The notes beneath the pieces were generated by a model. It searched no databases. It was not told the DNA's origin and saw only the letters and a list, made by a program, of their open reading frames with translations. A program made the position numbers and the translations under genes. From NCBI GenBank assembly GCA_004193205.1, contig RZUM01000002.1, positions 620,001 through 684,000 of the forward strand: 64,000 bases of DNA, given 5' to 3'. Positions 62,365 to 64,000 of the stretch are shown one piece after another (position 1 is the first letter of the stretch; every line of letters begins with the position of its first letter). The DNA comes from Gordonia sediminis (GTDB lineage Bacteria > Actinomycetota > Actinomycetes > Mycobacteriales > Mycobacteriaceae).

Positions 62365-63172
62365 GACGAAGCTCCTCCCAGAGCTTGCGCTCGATCTCCT
62401 CGAGACGCGGATCGAACAGTTGCTCCTGAGGATTCCGAGGCCGTTCGACGTCGACCATCATGTCGAGCTTGATCTTCGCGGGCCGCTGCGTCATCACGAT
62501 CACGCGGTCGGCCATCATCACCGCCTCGGACAGATCGTGGGTGACGAACAGCACGGTCTTGCCGCTGCCCTCCCAGATCCTCATGAAATCGGCTTGGACC
62601 TGGACCCGGGTCTGTGCATCCAGCGCACCGAACGGCTCATCCATGAGCCACAGGTCGGGGTCGATGGCGAGCGTCCGGGCGATGGCCACGCGTTGCTGCA
62701 TCCCGTGCGACATCTGCGACGGATACGCATCGGCGAAGTGATCGATCTTGAGCACCTCGAGGAGCTGCATCGACCGCTCCTTGCGTTCTTTGGCGGGGAT
62801 GCCACGGATCTCGAGACCGAGTTCCACGTTCTTACGCACCGTGCGCCACGGTGTCAGTGCCGAGCGCGCCAGCATGTAGCCGATGTCACGGGACGGCCCG
62901 GTCACCTCCTCGCCGTAGCGGCTGACGGTTCCCGCACTCGGAGTCATCAGACCGGCGAGCATGTTCAGAGCCGTGGTCTTGCCACAGCCGCTTGGTCCGA
63001 CGAGCGCGACGAACTGTCCGGCCGGAACGGTCAGATCGATGTTGTCCACGGCGAGCATGCTGCCCTTGCCGGGAACGTCGAAGGCGACGCTCACGCCCTC
63101 GAGACTCACTGACGGTGCGCCCGACTCTCGCTTTGCGACGAGAGTGTCTTGCACTTGCGTTTTCAGGTTCAT
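62351..63172 (-). CDS. ABC transporter ATP-binding protein (SsuB/TauB type)
   Basis: 273 residues from ATG 63172; an upstream start (63244) is less likely. Walker A GPSGCGKTT, Q-loop, signature MSHGMQQRVAIART (SHGMQ replaces the common LSGGQ), Walker B LWLMDEPFGALD and H-switch VTHD. Partner of the downstream permease and of the binding protein at 55.5 kb. Confidence 0.93.
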   Translation of the reverse strand: MNLKTQVQDTLVAKRESGAPSVSLEGVSVAFDVPGKGSMLAVDNIDLTVPAGQFVALVGPSGCGKTTALNMLAGLMTPSAGTVSRYGEEVTGPSRDIGYMLARSALTPWRTVRKNVELGLEIRGIPAKERKERSMQLLEVLKIDHFADAYPSQMSHGMQQRVAIARTLAIDPDLWLMDEPFGALDAQTRVQVQADFMRIWEGSGKTVLFVTHDLSEAVMMADRVIVMTQRPAKIKLDMMVDVERPRNPQEQLFDPRLEEIERKLWEELRHEFN

Positions 63173-63371
63173 GTCGACATCAGCCGCCCCATATAGTGCT
63201 GGTGCCCGCGAAGGGCTCTGTCTTGATCGGGTGGTACCCGCCATGCTTGCTCGTCATTTGTGACGGCACGCACATCATTCTCCGGAGTCGACCCGGCCCC
63301 TGTCAAGGACTTCGGACCTACTTTCTTTATTTCTACTACTATTCTGTTGCGCTCGAATCACCTGTCGGAAC

Positions 63372-63421
63372 AGTAAAACTGGAGATCATTACTAAACCAA
63401 GAGTTCAGTAACGATCTCCAG
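63372..63421 (-). terminator. Rho-independent terminator after the E1-beta gene
   Basis: On the minus strand CTGGAGATCGTTACT pairs with AGTAATGATCTCCAG (one mismatch) around a 13-nt loop and is followed by TTTTACTG. It lies 34 bp after the E1-beta stop, so the ABC operon that follows needs its own promoter in the 283-bp gene-free, partly AT-rich gap 63173-63455. Confidence 0.85.
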
Positions 63422-63455
63422 TCAGACAGAGGATCGAGGGACCGTGATGCCGTCG

Positions 63456-64000
63456 TCAGGCCGACGCCAGAGACCGCGTTCCGGCGCCCAGGACCCCGGA
63501 GACGGCCGCGACGATGCGCTCGGTGGACGGGATTACCGCGTCTTCGAGCACGCCGGCATGCGGCAGCGGGATGTGCGGCGTCGTGATGCGGGTGGTCGGG
63601 CCATCGAGGTGATCGAAGATCTCCTCGGTGACGATCGAGACCACTTCTGCGCCCCAGCCACACAGACGGGGGTTCTCCTCCACCGTGAACAGGCAGCCGG
63701 TCTTGCGTACGCTGCTCAGAATCGTGGTCATGTCGAGCGGCACGAGTGACCGGACGTCGATGACCTCGACGTCGAGGCCCTGATCCGCGAGCAACTCGGC
63801 CGCGGCGAGAGCACGGCCGACCATCATGCCCACGGACACGATCGTGGCGTCGCGGCCCTCACGGACCACTTTGGCCACACCGAGCTCGTCGACGATCTCC
63901 CCATCGGGAACCTCGCCCTTGGTGGCCAGCAGGCCCTTGTGTTCGATGAACATGACCGGGTCGGGATCACGGACCGCAGCCGCGAACAGCCCGATCACGT
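63456..64000 (-). CDS. 2-oxoacid dehydrogenase E1 component, beta subunit (C-terminal part)
   Basis: The C-terminal 180 or so residues of an alpha-ketoacid (pyruvate, branched-chain or acetoin) dehydrogenase E1-beta; the N-terminus lies beyond the window. Transketolase C-terminal fold: ATIVSVGMMVGRALAAAELLADQGLDVEVIDVRSLVPLD, VEENPRLCGWGAEVVS and HIPLPHA. TPP-dependent decarboxylation with the alpha subunit, then transfer to E2. The specific substrate cannot be told from this piece. Confidence 0.9.
   Translation of the reverse strand, partial: VIGLFAAAVRDPDPVMFIEHKGLLATKGEVPDGEIVDELGVAKVVREGRDATIVSVGMMVGRALAAAELLADQGLDVEVIDVRSLVPLDMTTILSSVRKTGCLFTVEENPRLCGWGAEVVSIVTEEIFDHLDGPTTRITTPHIPLPHAGVLEDAVIPSTERIVAAVSGVLGAGTRSLASA

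Noticed and set aside
1-64000. Insertion sequences, integrases, phage genes or CRISPR arrays
   Set aside because: None were seen; no transposase motif and no regular direct-repeat/spacer array were found.

Overview
The window is chromosomal DNA of a high-GC actinobacterium of the order Mycobacteriales, most like Gordonia or a close relative (inference). The evidence is the gene set: isocitrate lyase beside a RamB-type regulator, HbhA-type proteins, an L,D-transpeptidase lipoprotein, a DUF2993 protein, secretory lipases, many GTG starts, very short divergent gaps and ATGA/GTGA overlaps. From about 4.7 to 50 kb the gene content follows, in mirror orientation and with insertions, the Mycobacterium tuberculosis interval remembered as Rv0457c to Rv0485.

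Layout. 0-5 kb: start of a secreted protein, tRNA-Thr(UGU), a ThrE-type exporter, then a small ORF with otsA and otsB for trehalose synthesis. 5-10 kb: zinc peptidase, transglutaminase-like protein, ROK regulator facing an SDR, L,D-transpeptidase. 10-14 kb: cupin-XRE regulator, His-rich methyltransferase and CPYC flavoprotein (a possible undescribed unit), deoC and purU. 14-20 kb: envelope proteins, nitrilase-family amidohydrolase, methyltransferase, two DUF2505 proteins and murB. 20-30 kb: hydrolase, MerR regulator, DUF2516, hbhA with its XRE regulator, DUF445, TetR-SDR pair, BenE transporter with its XRE-cupin regulator, and a second HbhA-like gene.

30-35 kb is the acetate/fatty-acid block: 3-hydroxybutyryl-CoA dehydrogenase, isocitrate lyase with RamB-like and CRP/GlxR-like sites upstream, a lipoprotein and ramB. 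35-54 kb: tandem secretory lipases, MaoC hydratase, CMD-family protein, methyltransferase, universal stress protein, DNA glycosylase, lipoamide dehydrogenase, TetR-OYE operon under a 27-bp palindrome, prolyl oligopeptidase, rhomboid-like protein, PPK2, small secreted and START-like proteins, TetR with hotdog thioesterase, and a tyrosine phosphatase.

54-64 kb is an accessory catabolic cluster: a flavin/[2Fe-2S] reductase, an SsuA/TauA-type binding protein with a SnoaL-like protein, and an opposite-strand set of ABC ATPase, permease, phosphotransferase, sulfatase and SDR, then a partial 2-oxoacid dehydrogenase E1-beta. It looks like uptake and breakdown of a sulfated or sulfonated compound; the substrate is not evident.

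Regulatory DNA is unusually readable: several perfect operators, intrinsic terminators, an operator motif shared by both HbhA loci, and a 36-bp inverted repeat after lpd.
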